A stretch of DNA of 64,000 bases from an uncultured Bacteroidales bacterium. Its GTDB lineage: Bacteria > Bacteroidota > Bacteroidia > Bacteroidales > UBA932. The stretch lies in contig CALVDR010000001.1 of the NCBI GenBank assembly GCA_944326365.1, positions 124,001 to 188,000 on the forward strand, written 5' to 3'. Both the position numbers and the translations under genes were made by a program. The stretch's first letter is position 1; each line of letters begins with the position of its first letter. Below, piece after piece: positions 51,627 through 61,729 of this stretch. The notes under the pieces were generated by a model that had not been told where the DNA came from, searched no databases, and saw only the letters and a list, made by a program, of their open reading frames with translations.

Positions 51627-54600
51627 CACAGGAAATAACATAAACAGGCTTAATTACAAGGAAAACTGCTGGAAGATATTCCTCGGGCTCTCGATTCTGC
51701 TGTTCCTGCTGTCCGTCACGCTGAGAATCACTTCGGAAAGTGCGGAAAAGACAGCCATCGACCTGAGCGGGAAAATAGAAAAACGGCTGGAAATACTGGA
51801 AAGATACGCGGATGAAGCCATCAGGGCAGACCACAGCCAATGGCTTCAGCTGCGCAGGCTGCCGCCTGACATGGTCATATACCGGTATGTCTACGACACT
51901 CTGCAGTCGTGGAGCAACCAGTTCCCTGTCGCGAATGACGATATCAGCACCAAAGTAGTGATAGAGAAGCTGTCGAACCTGAGATCAGGCATATCTTCTC
52001 CGCTGACAGAAATTCCGGAAAGTGCCTGCTACATGAATCTGGGGCCCAAATGGTACATCATCAAAAGCAGATACGATGACAGAAGCTGCAGAATCATATA
52101 CGGGCTGGAGATACAGAATACCCTGCTTGCAAACAGACAGAACTCGGAATCAGGAGTGAATCCGGCCCTGAAGCTGCCGAAAAAATATGTAGTCACGCCT
52201 ATCAGCCATACGGGAGGTGTCCCTGTATTCGTGAACGGAGAACCGCTGCTGAAAGTGATATCGGAGACCACGAGGGACATTCCGTTCCCTGCAAACATTC
52301 TCCTCCGGTGGATAGCGATGATCCTCTTCATGCTGTCCGTCCTGGCATATTTCTGGAGACATCCGTCATTGAAGGCATTCCCTGCAGCGATTCTGATACT
52401 CGGGGCGGCTTCGGTCATAGCATACAGCTGGGGGCTTCAGCTGAGAAACGTCATGCCCGTATTCTCGCCCGGGATATATGCCGGCGGTTCGGTACTTTTT
52501 TCCTTCGGAGCCCTGCTCATAATGAACTGTTTCGTGACGTGCTATCTGCTGTGCATTTATCTCTGCAGGAAACCGTTTATCCGGGAAATGCTCTCAACCG
52601 GCAAGCTCAGAAGCAAAATCATATATACGTCCCTCATAGTCCTTACATTCACAGGCGCGGGAATATACGTCCACACCACACTGGTAAGCCTGATCATGAA
52701 CTCCAGCATCACGCTGGAACTCTACATGTGGTTCAACCTGTCCGTATATACAGTCGTGGTGTATGCCTCATATATAGGGCTGCTGTTCTGTATGATGCTG
52801 CTACTGCAGCTTCTCAGACCGGTCGTATATGAATTCACAGGAAAGAAATACAGCGTATTCTCGAGAAAATGGGCTCTCGGGTTCTCTGTATTCTGCGCAT
52901 TGTACCTGACTGTCACTGCCGGCGTCCTCGGTTTCCGGAAAGAACAGGACAGAATCATGGTCATGACGAACAGGCTGGCCGTAGACAGGGACCTTTCTCT
53001 GGAAATCCAGCTCCGCTCCATCGAAGATGCCATAGCTTCCGACCCTATGGTGGCATCGCTTTCAGAACTGGACAGAAGCGACATGATCATCCTGAACCGC
53101 CTCAACGAAAACTATCTGTACAGGATTTCGCAGGACTATACGGTCACGGCCAGCATCTGCAGGGACAATGCCGTACGCCACTTCGGCAGAAGCGGTAAGG
53201 ACGAGCCTTGCCTGGACTACTACGGCAGGAAATTCATATCCGGCACACCGGTTTCACCTGAATCAAGATTCAGATTCGTGTATGATGAATTCGGAAATTC
53301 GCTGTACATCGGCTCGTTCATATACTATTCATCCGCGACAGGCGTGGTACACATGTTTCTGGAAGTGGAAAAGAAGGCAAGGAAAGAGGAAAACGGATAC
53401 ATGAACATATTCAGGAAAGCCGGTTCCGATCAGGTAAATCTGCCGCAATTCTATTCGTATGCGAAATTCCTCTCCGGAAAGCTTGTGAACTACAGGGGAA
53501 ACTATCCTTATCCTGCCATCATCACCCCTGACGTTCTGGAAGCAATCGAAAGCGATGCCAACCACTTCAGAGAGAGCAGGTACGTACATTTCATAAACAG
53601 GATATCGCCGAACGAAGTCATCTTCACATCCAGGCCGCAGCGCGGATGGATGACTTATTTCGTGAACTTCTCATATCTGGTCATCCTCACATACGGACTC
53701 CTCTACATGGTTTCGCTCCTGTATCACGGAAAGAACGGACAGGTGTCCAGAAACTATTACCGCTCCCGAATCAATTTCGTGCTTTCCCTGTCCCTGTTCG
53801 CCACGCTGATAGTCATGACATCTGCCAGCGTCGCTTTCGTATACAAGAGGAACGCCACGAACATGTACAACATGATGTCCGACAGGATCAGCACCATACA
53901 GAATCTGATGGAGAGCCGGACAAGACATGCCGAAGACTGGCATGACCTCAACTCTACGGACATCGCCGCCGCCATGGAATCAATCGGGAACACCACCAAA
54001 TCCGACATCACCCTGTACACTCCCGGCGGCAAGGTATTCAGGTCCACCAGCCCTGAGGTCTTCGAAAAAATGATACTGGGCACCAGGATGAACCCTGAAG
54101 CATACTACGATATCAGGTACAAGAACCAGAGGTTCTGCATCTGCCAGGAAAAGGTGGCAGGTTTCCGGTTCTACTCCATGTACGCGCCCCTGTTCAACGG
54201 CCAGGGCACCATGGTCGCCATCCTGAACTCGCCATACACGGATCAGAACTATGTGTTCAGGCACGACGCTTTCTTCTACAGCGCCATCATCATAAACATA
54301 TTCATCCTGCTTCTGATAACCACCATCGTCCTGAGCACCACCATAGTGAACGCCATCTTCAAGCCTCTCACCGCGATAGGCGAAAAGATGTCATCCACCG
54401 ACCTGCATGCCCTGGAACCTATCGAGTACGACAGGGATGACGAGATTTCCACTCTGGTGAAAGCCTACAACCAGATGGTGACCGACCTGACAGAGAGTAC
54501 GAGAAAACTGGCCCAGGCGGAAAGGGACAAGGCGTGGAGCGAAATGGCCAGACAGGTAGCACATGAAATCAAGAACCCGCTGACTCCGATAAAACTGGAA

Positions 54601-55230
54601 ATACAGAGGCTCATAAGGCTCAAACAGAGACAGGACCCGAACTGGGACGAGAAATTCGACAAGGTATGTTCCGTGGTACTGGAACATATCGACATACTCA
54701 CTGAAACCGCGAACGAATTCTCGACATTCGCAAAACTGTACAGTGAAGAACCGGTACGTCTCGACCTGGATGCCACCCTCCGCGACCAGCTGGTGATATT
54801 CGACAACAGGGAGAATATCCGCATCTCCTATCTGGGCATGCCAGACGCTTTCGTGACCGCACCGAAACCACAGCTGATAAGGGTATTCGTAAATCTGCTG
54901 ACGAACGCCATACAGGCGATAGAAATCAAGCAGAAACAGGAAGAAGAGAACGGAAAGCCGGTGAGCAGGGGTGAAATCCTGATATGCCTGAGAAACAGCA
55001 CCATGGACGGATGCTACGACATAGTTTTCGAAGACAACGGGCCTGGTGTGAGCGAAGAAAACCAGGACAAGCTGTTCACCCCGAACTTCACCACGAAAAG
55101 CGGAGGCACGGGACTCGGCCTGGCCATAAGCCGCAATATCGTGGAAAAGTGCAACGGGGAAATCACATACCGCAAATCCTACACCCTCTACGGGGCCTGC
55201 TTCACGGTCCGGCTTCCGAAAGATCAGTAG
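51619..55230 (+). CDS. Large multi-span sensor histidine kinase (NtrY-like)
   Basis: Inner-membrane sensor kinase of 1203 residues with about ten hydrophobic segments, far more than a usual kinase. The first is near 18-38, a cluster lies about 225-430, and more occur near 690-760 and 890-915. Extracytoplasmic domains lie between the clusters. A HAMP region follows the last helix, then the H box MARQVAHEIKNPLTPIKLEI (His about 982), N box VNLLTNAIQAIE, and G boxes DNGPGV and GGTGLGLAIS. It overlaps rlmH by 8 nt at the start and the convergent sigma54-type regulator by 7 nt at the end. Signal unknown. Confidence 0.9.
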   Translation: MNNTGNNINRLNYKENCWKIFLGLSILLFLLSVTLRITSESAEKTAIDLSGKIEKRLEILERYADEAIRADHSQWLQLRRLPPDMVIYRYVYDTLQSWSNQFPVANDDISTKVVIEKLSNLRSGISSPLTEIPESACYMNLGPKWYIIKSRYDDRSCRIIYGLEIQNTLLANRQNSESGVNPALKLPKKYVVTPISHTGGVPVFVNGEPLLKVISETTRDIPFPANILLRWIAMILFMLSVLAYFWRHPSLKAFPAAILILGAASVIAYSWGLQLRNVMPVFSPGIYAGGSVLFSFGALLIMNCFVTCYLLCIYLCRKPFIREMLSTGKLRSKIIYTSLIVLTFTGAGIYVHTTLVSLIMNSSITLELYMWFNLSVYTVVVYASYIGLLFCMMLLLQLLRPVVYEFTGKKYSVFSRKWALGFSVFCALYLTVTAGVLGFRKEQDRIMVMTNRLAVDRDLSLEIQLRSIEDAIASDPMVASLSELDRSDMIILNRLNENYLYRISQDYTVTASICRDNAVRHFGRSGKDEPCLDYYGRKFISGTPVSPESRFRFVYDEFGNSLYIGSFIYYSSATGVVHMFLEVEKKARKEENGYMNIFRKAGSDQVNLPQFYSYAKFLSGKLVNYRGNYPYPAIITPDVLEAIESDANHFRESRYVHFINRISPNEVIFTSRPQRGWMTYFVNFSYLVILTYGLLYMVSLLYHGKNGQVSRNYYRSRINFVLSLSLFATLIVMTSASVAFVYKRNATNMYNMMSDRISTIQNLMESRTRHAEDWHDLNSTDIAAAMESIGNTTKSDITLYTPGGKVFRSTSPEVFEKMILGTRMNPEAYYDIRYKNQRFCICQEKVAGFRFYSMYAPLFNGQGTMVAILNSPYTDQNYVFRHDAFFYSAIIINIFILLLITTIVLSTTIVNAIFKPLTAIGEKMSSTDLHALEPIEYDRDDEISTLVKAYNQMVTDLTESTRKLAQAERDKAWSEMARQVAHEIKNPLTPIKLEIQRLIRLKQRQDPNWDEKFDKVCSVVLEHIDILTETANEFSTFAKLYSEEPVRLDLDATLRDQLVIFDNRENIRISYLGMPDAFVTAPKPQLIRVFVNLLTNAIQAIEIKQKQEEENGKPVSRGEILICLRNSTMDGCYDIVFEDNGPGVSEENQDKLFTPNFTTKSGGTGLGLAISRNIVEKCNGEITYRKSYTLYGACFTVRLPKDQ

Positions 55231-56372
55231 ACGTAGTCTTTCACATCCTGGGCTGTGATGGAGCTGCCAGAAAGAATGAGCAGGCGTTCCACCACGTTCC
55301 GGAGTTCACGGATATTTCCCGACCAGGACTTGTCGACAAGAAGCTTCAGAGCGTCAGGTTCCACTTTCCGCTTCTGCATGCCGGTCTCGGCACATATCTG
55401 GTCTATGAAATAGTCTACCAGAAGAGGAATGTCGGTCTTGCGCTCGTCCAGAGACGGGACATTGATGACTATCACGCTCAGACGATGGTACAGGTCCTCC
55501 CTGAAATTTCCCTTTTCAATCTCGGCCTTCAGATTCTTGTTCGTGGCAGCCAGTACACGGACATCGACGGTGATATCCTTGTCGCTGCCTACCCTGGAGA
55601 GCTTCTTCTCCTGGAGTACGCGCAGAACCTTCGCCTGCGCTGCAAGGCTCATGTCACCGATTTCATCGAGGAAAAGCGTCCCTCCGTCTGCCTGTTCGAA
55701 CTTGCCCTTGTGCTGCTTGATGGCCGAAGTGAAAGCTCCTTTCTCATGGCCGAAAAGCTCGCTCTCGATGAGTTCTGACGGAATCGCGGCACAGTTCACT
55801 TCTATATAAGGCATGGCCGACCTTCCGCTTTTCTGATGCAGGCTTCTGGCCACAAGTTCCTTTCCGGTACCGTTCGCACCTATGATCAGGACACGGGCAT
55901 CGGTCGGGGCCACCTTGTCGATGATGGAACGGATGTGCTGCATGGGCTCCGACTCCCCTATCATCTGCTGCCCGTAGACCTTCTTTTTCAGGATCTTCGT
56001 CTCTTTCACCAGGGACACCTTATCCGTAGCGTTCTTGATGGTGATGAATATCCTGTTCAGGTCGAGAGGTTTCTGGATGAAGTCAAAAGCTCCTTTCTTG
56101 ATACATTCCACGGCAGTATCGATATCCCCGTGTCCGGAAATCATGACTATGGCCGAATCCGTCCCGGCTTCCACAAGTTTCGCCAACACTTCCTGACCGT
56201 CCATCCCGGGCATCTTGATATCGCAGAATATCACGCTGTAGCGTTCCTTTTCCGCCATTTCGCAGCCATGGACACCGTCCTCGGCCACATCCACTTCATA
56301 TCCTTCGTCCATCAGTATCTCTTTCAGAGAATTCCTGATGGCCCTTTCATCGTCAATAACCAGTATCTTCAT
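55224..56372 (-). CDS. NtrC-type sigma54 response regulator lacking a DNA-binding domain
   Basis: Response regulator of 382 residues. The receiver has phospho-acceptor D51 in FCDIKMPGMDG. The AAA+ domain has Walker A GANGTGKE (165-172), Walker B GGTLFLDEIG, and the sigma54-contact loop as GAFTSA (212-217) instead of GAFTGA. The protein stops right after the AAA+ lid (NIRELRNVVERL...DVKDYVY), so the C-terminal Fis-type HTH of NtrC is absent. The ATG at 56372 is the real start; the frame extending to 56717 runs back over cmk. It is convergent with the NtrY-like kinase, its likely partner. I recall similar ~385-residue proteins in other Bacteroidetes. Confidence 0.92.
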   Translation of the reverse strand: MKILVIDDERAIRNSLKEILMDEGYEVDVAEDGVHGCEMAEKERYSVIFCDIKMPGMDGQEVLAKLVEAGTDSAIVMISGHGDIDTAVECIKKGAFDFIQKPLDLNRIFITIKNATDKVSLVKETKILKKKVYGQQMIGESEPMQHIRSIIDKVAPTDARVLIIGANGTGKELVARSLHQKSGRSAMPYIEVNCAAIPSELIESELFGHEKGAFTSAIKQHKGKFEQADGGTLFLDEIGDMSLAAQAKVLRVLQEKKLSRVGSDKDITVDVRVLAATNKNLKAEIEKGNFREDLYHRLSVIVINVPSLDERKTDIPLLVDYFIDQICAETGMQKRKVEPDALKLLVDKSWSGNIRELRNVVERLLILSGSSITAQDVKDYVY

Positions 56373-56469
56373 AATCGCTGTTTTTTTCCGTTGCGGCTCC
56401 GCTGTTCTCCGCCGCAATGGCCATGGAATACAAATATCGGACTTTTTCAGCCACTTCCGAAAATTTTTG

Positions 56470-56477
56470 TAATTTTG
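56470..56477 (+). promoter_or_regulatory. -7 box of cmk
   Basis: Exact TAATTTTG, 29 nt before the cmk ATG. Confidence 0.55.
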
Positions 56478-56505
56478 CCGAACTATCCGTAAAGAACAAG
56501 CATCG

Positions 56506-57201
56506 ATGAATATTCCCGACATAATCATAGCCATCGACGGATTCTCGTCCACCGGCAAAAGTTCCTTCGCCAAACTGATTGCCAGAGAATTCGGCTTCAG
56601 GTATCTGGATTCGGGAGCATTGTACAGAGGCGTCACCCTGTACGCCGTGGAACACGGTCTCATCGGTGACGACGGAGTCATAGACACGAAGGCATTGGGC
56701 GAAGCCCTCCCAGGCATTGACCTGAATTTCAGGTCGGGAAAGGACGGTTCGAAGACTTATCTGGGGTCACGGTGCATAGAGAAGGAAATAAGGGGTCTGG
56801 CGATTTCGCGGAAAGTGAGTCCGGTATCAACATTGCCGCAGGTAAGGGAGTATGTGGACAGGAAACTGAGGGAGCTGGGCAGGCAGAGAAGGGTGGTCAT
56901 AGACGGCAGGGATATCGGGGTGACGGTGTTTCCTGATGCGGAGCTGAAGATTTTCATGACGGCCGCCCCAGAGGTGCGCGCCATGAGACGGATGAAGGAG
57001 ATGCAGGGGAAAGGCGAGGACGTGAAATTCGAGGATGTGCTGGAAAACGTGAAGGAAAGGGACTATATCGACTCGCACCGGGAGGTATCACCTCTGGCAA
57101 AGGCTGACGATGCAGTGGTCCTGGACAATTCGGACATGACTCTGGAGGAACAGATGGTATGGGTCAAGAAACTGATCGCCGAAAGGTTCGGTGATGACTG
57201 A
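56506..57201 (+). CDS. cmk: Cytidylate kinase
   Basis: Phosphorylates CMP and dCMP. It has 231 residues, normal for the type. The P-loop is DGFSSTGKSSFA (11-22), with FRYLDSGALYRGVTLYA following and DGRDIGVTVFPDAELKIF near the middle. It is followed by ispH at 23 nt, a frequent neighbour in Bacteroidetes and many Firmicutes. Confidence 0.95.
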   Translation: MNIPDIIIAIDGFSSTGKSSFAKLIAREFGFRYLDSGALYRGVTLYAVEHGLIGDDGVIDTKALGEALPGIDLNFRSGKDGSKTYLGSRCIEKEIRGLAISRKVSPVSTLPQVREYVDRKLRELGRQRRVVIDGRDIGVTVFPDAELKIFMTAAPEVRAMRRMKEMQGKGEDVKFEDVLENVKERDYIDSHREVSPLAKADDAVVLDNSDMTLEEQMVWVKKLIAERFGDD

Positions 57202-57224
57202 TATAAACACGTGTACTTAAAACC

Positions 57225-58166
57225 ATGAAACTGACTGTCGATATCGACTCGAACTCGGGATTCTGCGCCGGAGTGACCAGAGCGATAAAAAAAGCCGAAG
57301 AACAGCTCGAAGGACCGGAAGGGAAGCTCTTTTCGCTGGGTGCCATAGTGCACAATGATGCCGAACTGTCCAGACTGGGAGCCAAGGGACTGGTCACCAT
57401 AGACAAGGAAGATCTGGAAGAGATGCAGGATGCCGAGGGGGAGACCCTGCTTATCCGTGCCCACGGAGAACCGCCTGCCACATACGAAAAGGCCGCCGCA
57501 CTGCATTTCCGTCTGATAGACTGCACGTGCCCTGTAGTCCTGAAACTGCAGGAAAGCATAAGGGATGCATATTCTAAGATAAAGGACGGAAGCGTGGACG
57601 GACAGATCATCATCTTCGGGAAGCCAGGACATGCCGAGGTGCTGGGACTCGTAGGCCAGGCTGAGGGTCATGCCCTGGTGGTGGAAAACTGGCAGATGCT
57701 TCAGAGCGCGATAGAAAACGGACAGGTGAATCTGAAAAAGCATATCGAGATCTTCTCCCAGACTACGAAGAACCCTGCGGAATACTCCTCCCTGTGCTCA
57801 AGGCTGGAGGAAATGATGGCCAAGGAGAATGAACTGCCGATGCAGAGATTCTCCGGAAGAGGGCTTCTGAACGTACATAACACGATATGTTCGCAGGTAG
57901 CTACCAGACATGCGAAACTTTCCAGATTCGCCATAGAACATGACATTCTGATCTTCGTGTCAGGAAAGGCAAGTTCAAACGGGAAAGTGCTGTGCGACAG
58001 ATGCAAGTCCCTGAATATCCGCACCTATCACATCGAGACTCCCGGGGAAATCAGAAAGGAATGGTTCAGGGAGGACGACAAGGTCGGCGTATGCGGAGCT
58101 GCATCCACGCCGAAATGGCTGCTGGAAGACATCGCGAACCGGATACTGGCATTCAACGAAGAATGA
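57225..58166 (+). CDS. ispH: HMBPP reductase (isoprenoid MEP pathway)
   Basis: Fe-S enzyme, 313 residues, making IPP and DMAPP from HMBPP, the last step of the non-mevalonate pathway. Cluster cysteines are visible in SGFCAGVTRAIKKA (C14), DCTCPVV and NTICSQVATRH. The VCGAASTPKWLLEDIA segment near the C-terminus fits. Co-directional with cmk. Confidence 0.95.
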   Translation: MKLTVDIDSNSGFCAGVTRAIKKAEEQLEGPEGKLFSLGAIVHNDAELSRLGAKGLVTIDKEDLEEMQDAEGETLLIRAHGEPPATYEKAAALHFRLIDCTCPVVLKLQESIRDAYSKIKDGSVDGQIIIFGKPGHAEVLGLVGQAEGHALVVENWQMLQSAIENGQVNLKKHIEIFSQTTKNPAEYSSLCSRLEEMMAKENELPMQRFSGRGLLNVHNTICSQVATRHAKLSRFAIEHDILIFVSGKASSNGKVLCDRCKSLNIRTYHIETPGEIRKEWFREDDKVGVCGAASTPKWLLEDIANRILAFNEE

Positions 58167-58181
58167 CGGATCATACAAAAA

Positions 58182-58213
58182 TTTGGCGGAAACGTTTCAT
58201 TTTTATATTTTTG
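58182..58213 (+). promoter_or_regulatory. Promoter of efp
   Basis: TTTG (58182-58185), 20 nt, TATTTTTG (58206-58213); 39 nt before the efp ATG. Confidence 0.75.
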
Positions 58214-58252
58214 CAGCCGCAAACGGGAATAATCCTTATTAAAAGATAACAT

Positions 58253-58819
58253 ATGGCAACAACAGCTGATTTCAAGAACGGACTTTACATCAACTACAAC
58301 GGCAAGCCTTGCTCTATAGTCTGGTTCCAGCACGTAAAACCTGGAAAAGGTCCTGCTTTCGTGAAGACCAAACTCCGCAATCTGGAGAACGGACGCATAC
58401 TCGAAAACACATTCACAGCCGGTGCCAAAATCGAGACTATCAATGTGGAAAGACGCCCTTATCAGTTCCTTTACAAGGATGAGGACGGATTCAACTTCAT
58501 GCACGAAGAGACTTTCGAGCAGATCCATCTCGATGCTGACCTGGTGGACAATGCCGACCTGATGAAAGAAGGCCAGCATGTGGAAATGATGTTCCTCGCC
58601 GATGAGGAAAGATGTCTGACATGCGAACTTCCTACATATGTGGAACTGGAAGTGACGTATACTGAGCCTGCAGTGAAAGGCGATACTGCTTCTACCAGCG
58701 CACTGAAGGAAGCCACCCTCGAAACAGGTGCCATGATCATGGTTCCGCTTTTCATCAATCAGGGTGAGAAGATCAGGGTGAATACCACTGACAGGACTTA
58801 CGGCGAGCGTGTGAAATAG
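58253..58819 (+). CDS. efp: Elongation factor P
   Basis: Translation factor that relieves stalling at proline runs, 188 residues with three beta-barrel domains. The tip loop that enters the peptidyl-transferase centre reads FQHVKPGKGPAFVKTKL with lysine at position 32. The C-terminal signature IRVNTTDRTYGERVK is present. Single-gene unit with its own promoter and terminator. No lysylation or rhamnosylation enzyme gene is in the window. Confidence 0.96.
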   Translation: MATTADFKNGLYINYNGKPCSIVWFQHVKPGKGPAFVKTKLRNLENGRILENTFTAGAKIETINVERRPYQFLYKDEDGFNFMHEETFEQIHLDADLVDNADLMKEGQHVEMMFLADEERCLTCELPTYVELEVTYTEPAVKGDTASTSALKEATLETGAMIMVPLFINQGEKIRVNTTDRTYGERVK

Positions 58820-58838
58820 CAAGGCAGTCCCTGTATGG

Positions 58839-58878
58839 AAAAAGCGTGGAACCTGTTCCGGATTCCACGCTTTTTTTT
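58839..58878. terminator. Intrinsic terminator after efp
   Basis: AAAAAGCGTGGAA (58839-58851) pairs with TTCCACGCTTTTT (58863-58875) and is followed by more T. It also covers the last bases of the convergent lptB stop region. Confidence 0.88.
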
Positions 58879-59618
58879 CATTTGACGGCTGCTGAACGTT
58901 TGAGGACGAAAGTGGAGCCGAGATATTTCGTACGGACTTCCTCATCGGCGGCAAGTTCTTCAGGTGTCCCGCTCTGCAGGATATTCCCCTCATACAGAAG
59001 ATAAGCCCTGTCGATGATGGCCAGAGTCTCGCCCACGTTGTGGTCCGTGATGATGACTCCGATATTCTTGTATTTCAGTTTGGCGATAATATGCTGGATA
59101 TCCTCCACGGCGATAGGGTCCACACCGGCGAACGGCTCGTCCAGAAGGATGAACTTAGGGTCGATGGCCAGTGCCCGCGCTATCTCGCAGCGGCGTCTCT
59201 CGCCTCCGGAAAGCTGTATCCCGAGACTCTTGCGGACCTTGTGCAGGTTGAACTCGTCTATCAGGGATTCCAGGCGCTCCTTTCTCTCCGCCTTGGAAAA
59301 CGAGGACATCTCCATGACAGACAGGATGTTGTCCTCGACAGACATACGCCTGAACACGGAAGCCTCCTGTGCAAGATACCCTACTCCTTTCTGCGCCCTC
59401 TTGTACATCGGCAGTCCCGTGATCTCCTCATCATCAAGGAAAATCCTGCCGGCATTCGGGACTATGAGCCCTGTAATCATATAGAAACTGGTGGTCTTGC
59501 CGGCACCGTTCGGACCGAGAAATCCCACGATCTCTCCCTGCTCGACTTCCATCGACACACCTTTGACCACAGTCCTCACACCATATTTCTTTACCAGATT
59601 CTCGCAACGTAATTTCAT
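58878..59618 (-). CDS. lptB: LPS export ABC transporter ATPase
   Basis: Cytosolic ATPase that powers LPS extraction with LptFG, 246 residues. Walker A is [11 protein letters not shown], the ABC signature [15 protein letters not shown], Walker [14 protein letters not shown], and the switch histidine is in [10 protein letters not shown]. No lptF/G/C gene is adjacent, a normal situation in Bacteroidetes. Its upstream region is filled by a palindromic repeat. Confidence 0.93.
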   Translation of the reverse strand: MKLRCENLVKKYGVRTVVKGVSMEVEQGEIVGFLGPNGAGKTTSFYMITGLIVPNAGRIFLDDEEITGLPMYKRAQKGVGYLAQEASVFRRMSVEDNILSVMEMSSFSKAERKERLESLIDEFNLHKVRKSLGIQLSGGERRRCEIARALAIDPKFILLDEPFAGVDPIAVEDIQHIIAKLKYKNIGVIITDHNVGETLAIIDRAYLLYEGNILQSGTPEELAADEEVRTKYLGSTFVLKRSAAVK

Positions 59619-59624
59619 ATAATA

Positions 59625-59830
59625 TAACGTCAGTTCGACGAATTATTTTACTCAGTACCAGAGACTCCGTCGAACTGACGTTACGATTTCTTCGAAATCT
59701 CCATTCCTTTTACGTGTCACCCCACCTAAATCCTCCCCTATCGAGGGGAGGACTTGCCTACGGATTCGTTCCACGAATCCTCTAAAAGAGGTAGTCCTCT
59801 GAAATTCACTACGTTCTTTTCATCGAACTC
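59625..59830. repeat. Multi-hairpin repeat element A (left of dnaX)
   Basis: About 205 bp. It begins with a 16-bp perfect stem (59625-59640 with 59668-59683), then a 9-bp stem TCCTCCCCT/AGGGGAGGA (59731-59752) and GGATTCGT/ACGAATCC (59762-59780). The reverse complement matches element B to the right of dnaX at roughly 85 percent by eye. No coding capacity. Confidence 0.85.
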
Positions 59831-59920
59831 ACGTTCATTTATTCCTGTTGTGTCCTGCCGGACAATTCTTTCGTTATCCTACACTGTTCCGCCGCTCCAG
59901 GATGCTCCGCCGGACCCGCG

Positions 59921-61711
59921 TCATTTAAGGTCAAGGCCGAAATCGGAAACAAGATTCCGGACCTCGTCATTTTTCGACATCAGATCGCTGAGCTTCTCGC
60001 TCGGCATGTAATTCACCTGCGGTCTTTCCTCTTCGGGTTCTATATCCACTCTCAGACGTACGTCAGCCGCTCCGGTGATCTGCTTAAACCTGCCTTCAAG
60101 TTCGTGCAGGAGTTTGGTTTCTATCCATTCTTTCTGGGCCGTATTCAGTACCTTGAAAGTCACCCAACGGGTCTGGCCTTCCTGTGCTATCTCCAGACTG
60201 GCAGTAGCAAGAGTGTTGTTCAGCCTCGGCTTGGCTGCATACATGGCCGCCAGATCCTGCCACCTGGCAAGTATGTCTTCATCCGGTACATGTACCCCTG
60301 ATGCCGCCACGGGTCTGGAAGAAGAAACATCGCCAGCATCTCCGATGATGGAATTCAGGGCTATGGCTGACGGTCTCGCAGTCCTCGTCCTGCGTGGTTT
60401 CGGAGCATCCGTAGCGGAGTCCGGGACAGCCGGAGCCTGTGCCGGACTGTCTGCTGCAGGAGCCGGTGAAGGTTCCGGGGATTCCATCGGCTTGTACGGA
60501 GAAGTCTGCGGCTGCGCTGCATGCTGCGGTCTGTCAGTGGCCTGTGGGATCCGGGACTGGGCCGGTGACGCCGCCTGGTTTGCCGGAGTGCCGCCGAAAG
60601 CCGGCTGTCCTGAAATTTTCGCAGGCAGGGCACTGAGTTTCATCAGAGTCAGCTCTATGAGGAATCTCGGATTTATGCTTGCCCTGTATGAAGACTCGCA
60701 CTGTACCGTGACATTCATGGCTTCATAGAGAAAGACCAGCGGACAGCGTCCGGCCTGCTCCGCATACCTTTTCTTCAATGATTCAGGCAAATCGAGCAAC
60801 GCCTCCAGCCCGGAAGTCTTGCTTACGAGCAAATCACGGAAATGAGAACTGAGCGCAGATACGAAATGCAGGGCATTGAAACCTTTCGAAAGGATTTCGT
60901 CGAATTTCAGGAAAGCCGTCCTGTAATCTCCGGCCAGAAACGCATCCGTCAGCGAAAAAGTATATTCATAGTCCAGTACGTTGAGGTTCTTTATGACTTC
61001 TTCGTACTTCACGTCCTTCCCGCAGAAAGCGACAGTCTGGTCGAATATGGTCAGGGCATCCCTCATGGCCCCGTCCGCCTTCATGGCTATTACATGAAGT
61101 GATTCATCGTCTATGGCCACGCCTTCCTTCTGTGCGATGGACTTCAGGTTCCCCACTATGCCTTCGACCGTGATTCTGTTGAAATCATAGGTCTGGCAAC
61201 GGGAAAGTATGGTAGGCAGTATCTTGTGCTTCTCGGTGGTAGCCAGAATGAATATGGCATATGCAGGCGGTTCCTCCAGGGTCTTGAGGAAAGCATTGAA
61301 CGCGGCAGAACTGAGCATGTGCACCTCGTCGATGATGTACACGCTGTACTTTCCGGTCTGGGGAGGTATGCGGACCTGGTCTATCAGGGCCTTGATGTCG
61401 TCCACCCCGTTGTTTGAAGCCGCATCCAGTTCATGTATGCAATAAGATCTCCCCTCCGCGAAAGACAGGCAGGACTCGCACTTCCCGCACGGTTCCATGT
61501 CCGGACCGGGATTTGCACAGTTTATGGTCTTCGCGAAAATCCTCGCGGTACTGGTCTTTCCCACTCCGCGGGGGCCGCAGAACAGGTATGCGTGCGCCAG
61601 CTGGCCTCTCTTTATGGAATTTTTCAGGGTCCTGGCTATATTTTCCTGTCCGACCAGCGATTCGAAGCTGTCGGGCCTGTATTTTCTGGCTGATACGATA
61701 TAGTCTGACAT
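59921..61711 (-). CDS. dnaX: DNA polymerase III subunits gamma and tau
   Basis: Clamp-loader ATPase, 596 residues. Walker A is GPRGVGKTS (46-54), zinc cysteines are C65, C75, C78 and C81 (CGKCESC), and Walker B/sensor segments YIIDEVHMLS and ILATTEKHKILPTILSRCQ follow. A Pro/Ala-rich linker separates the clamp-loader core from a C-terminal tau-like domain. No A-rich slippage run needed for a short gamma form was noticed. The gene lies between two inverted copies of the same repeat. Confidence 0.95.
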   Translation of the reverse strand: MSDYIVSARKYRPDSFESLVGQENIARTLKNSIKRGQLAHAYLFCGPRGVGKTSTARIFAKTINCANPGPDMEPCGKCESCLSFAEGRSYCIHELDAASNNGVDDIKALIDQVRIPPQTGKYSVYIIDEVHMLSSAAFNAFLKTLEEPPAYAIFILATTEKHKILPTILSRCQTYDFNRITVEGIVGNLKSIAQKEGVAIDDESLHVIAMKADGAMRDALTIFDQTVAFCGKDVKYEEVIKNLNVLDYEYTFSLTDAFLAGDYRTAFLKFDEILSKGFNALHFVSALSSHFRDLLVSKTSGLEALLDLPESLKKRYAEQAGRCPLVFLYEAMNVTVQCESSYRASINPRFLIELTLMKLSALPAKISGQPAFGGTPANQAASPAQSRIPQATDRPQHAAQPQTSPYKPMESPEPSPAPAADSPAQAPAVPDSATDAPKPRRTRTARPSAIALNSIIGDAGDVSSSRPVAASGVHVPDEDILARWQDLAAMYAAKPRLNNTLATASLEIAQEGQTRWVTFKVLNTAQKEWIETKLLHELEGRFKQITGAADVRLRVDIEPEEERPQVNYMPSEKLSDLMSKNDEVRNLVSDFGLDLK

Positions 61712-61729
61712 ATGGAAACGTTATCTTAC

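Noticed and set aside
58028-58993. 321-codon minus-strand frame over ispH end and efp
   Set aside because: Crosses two real plus-strand genes and a terminator.
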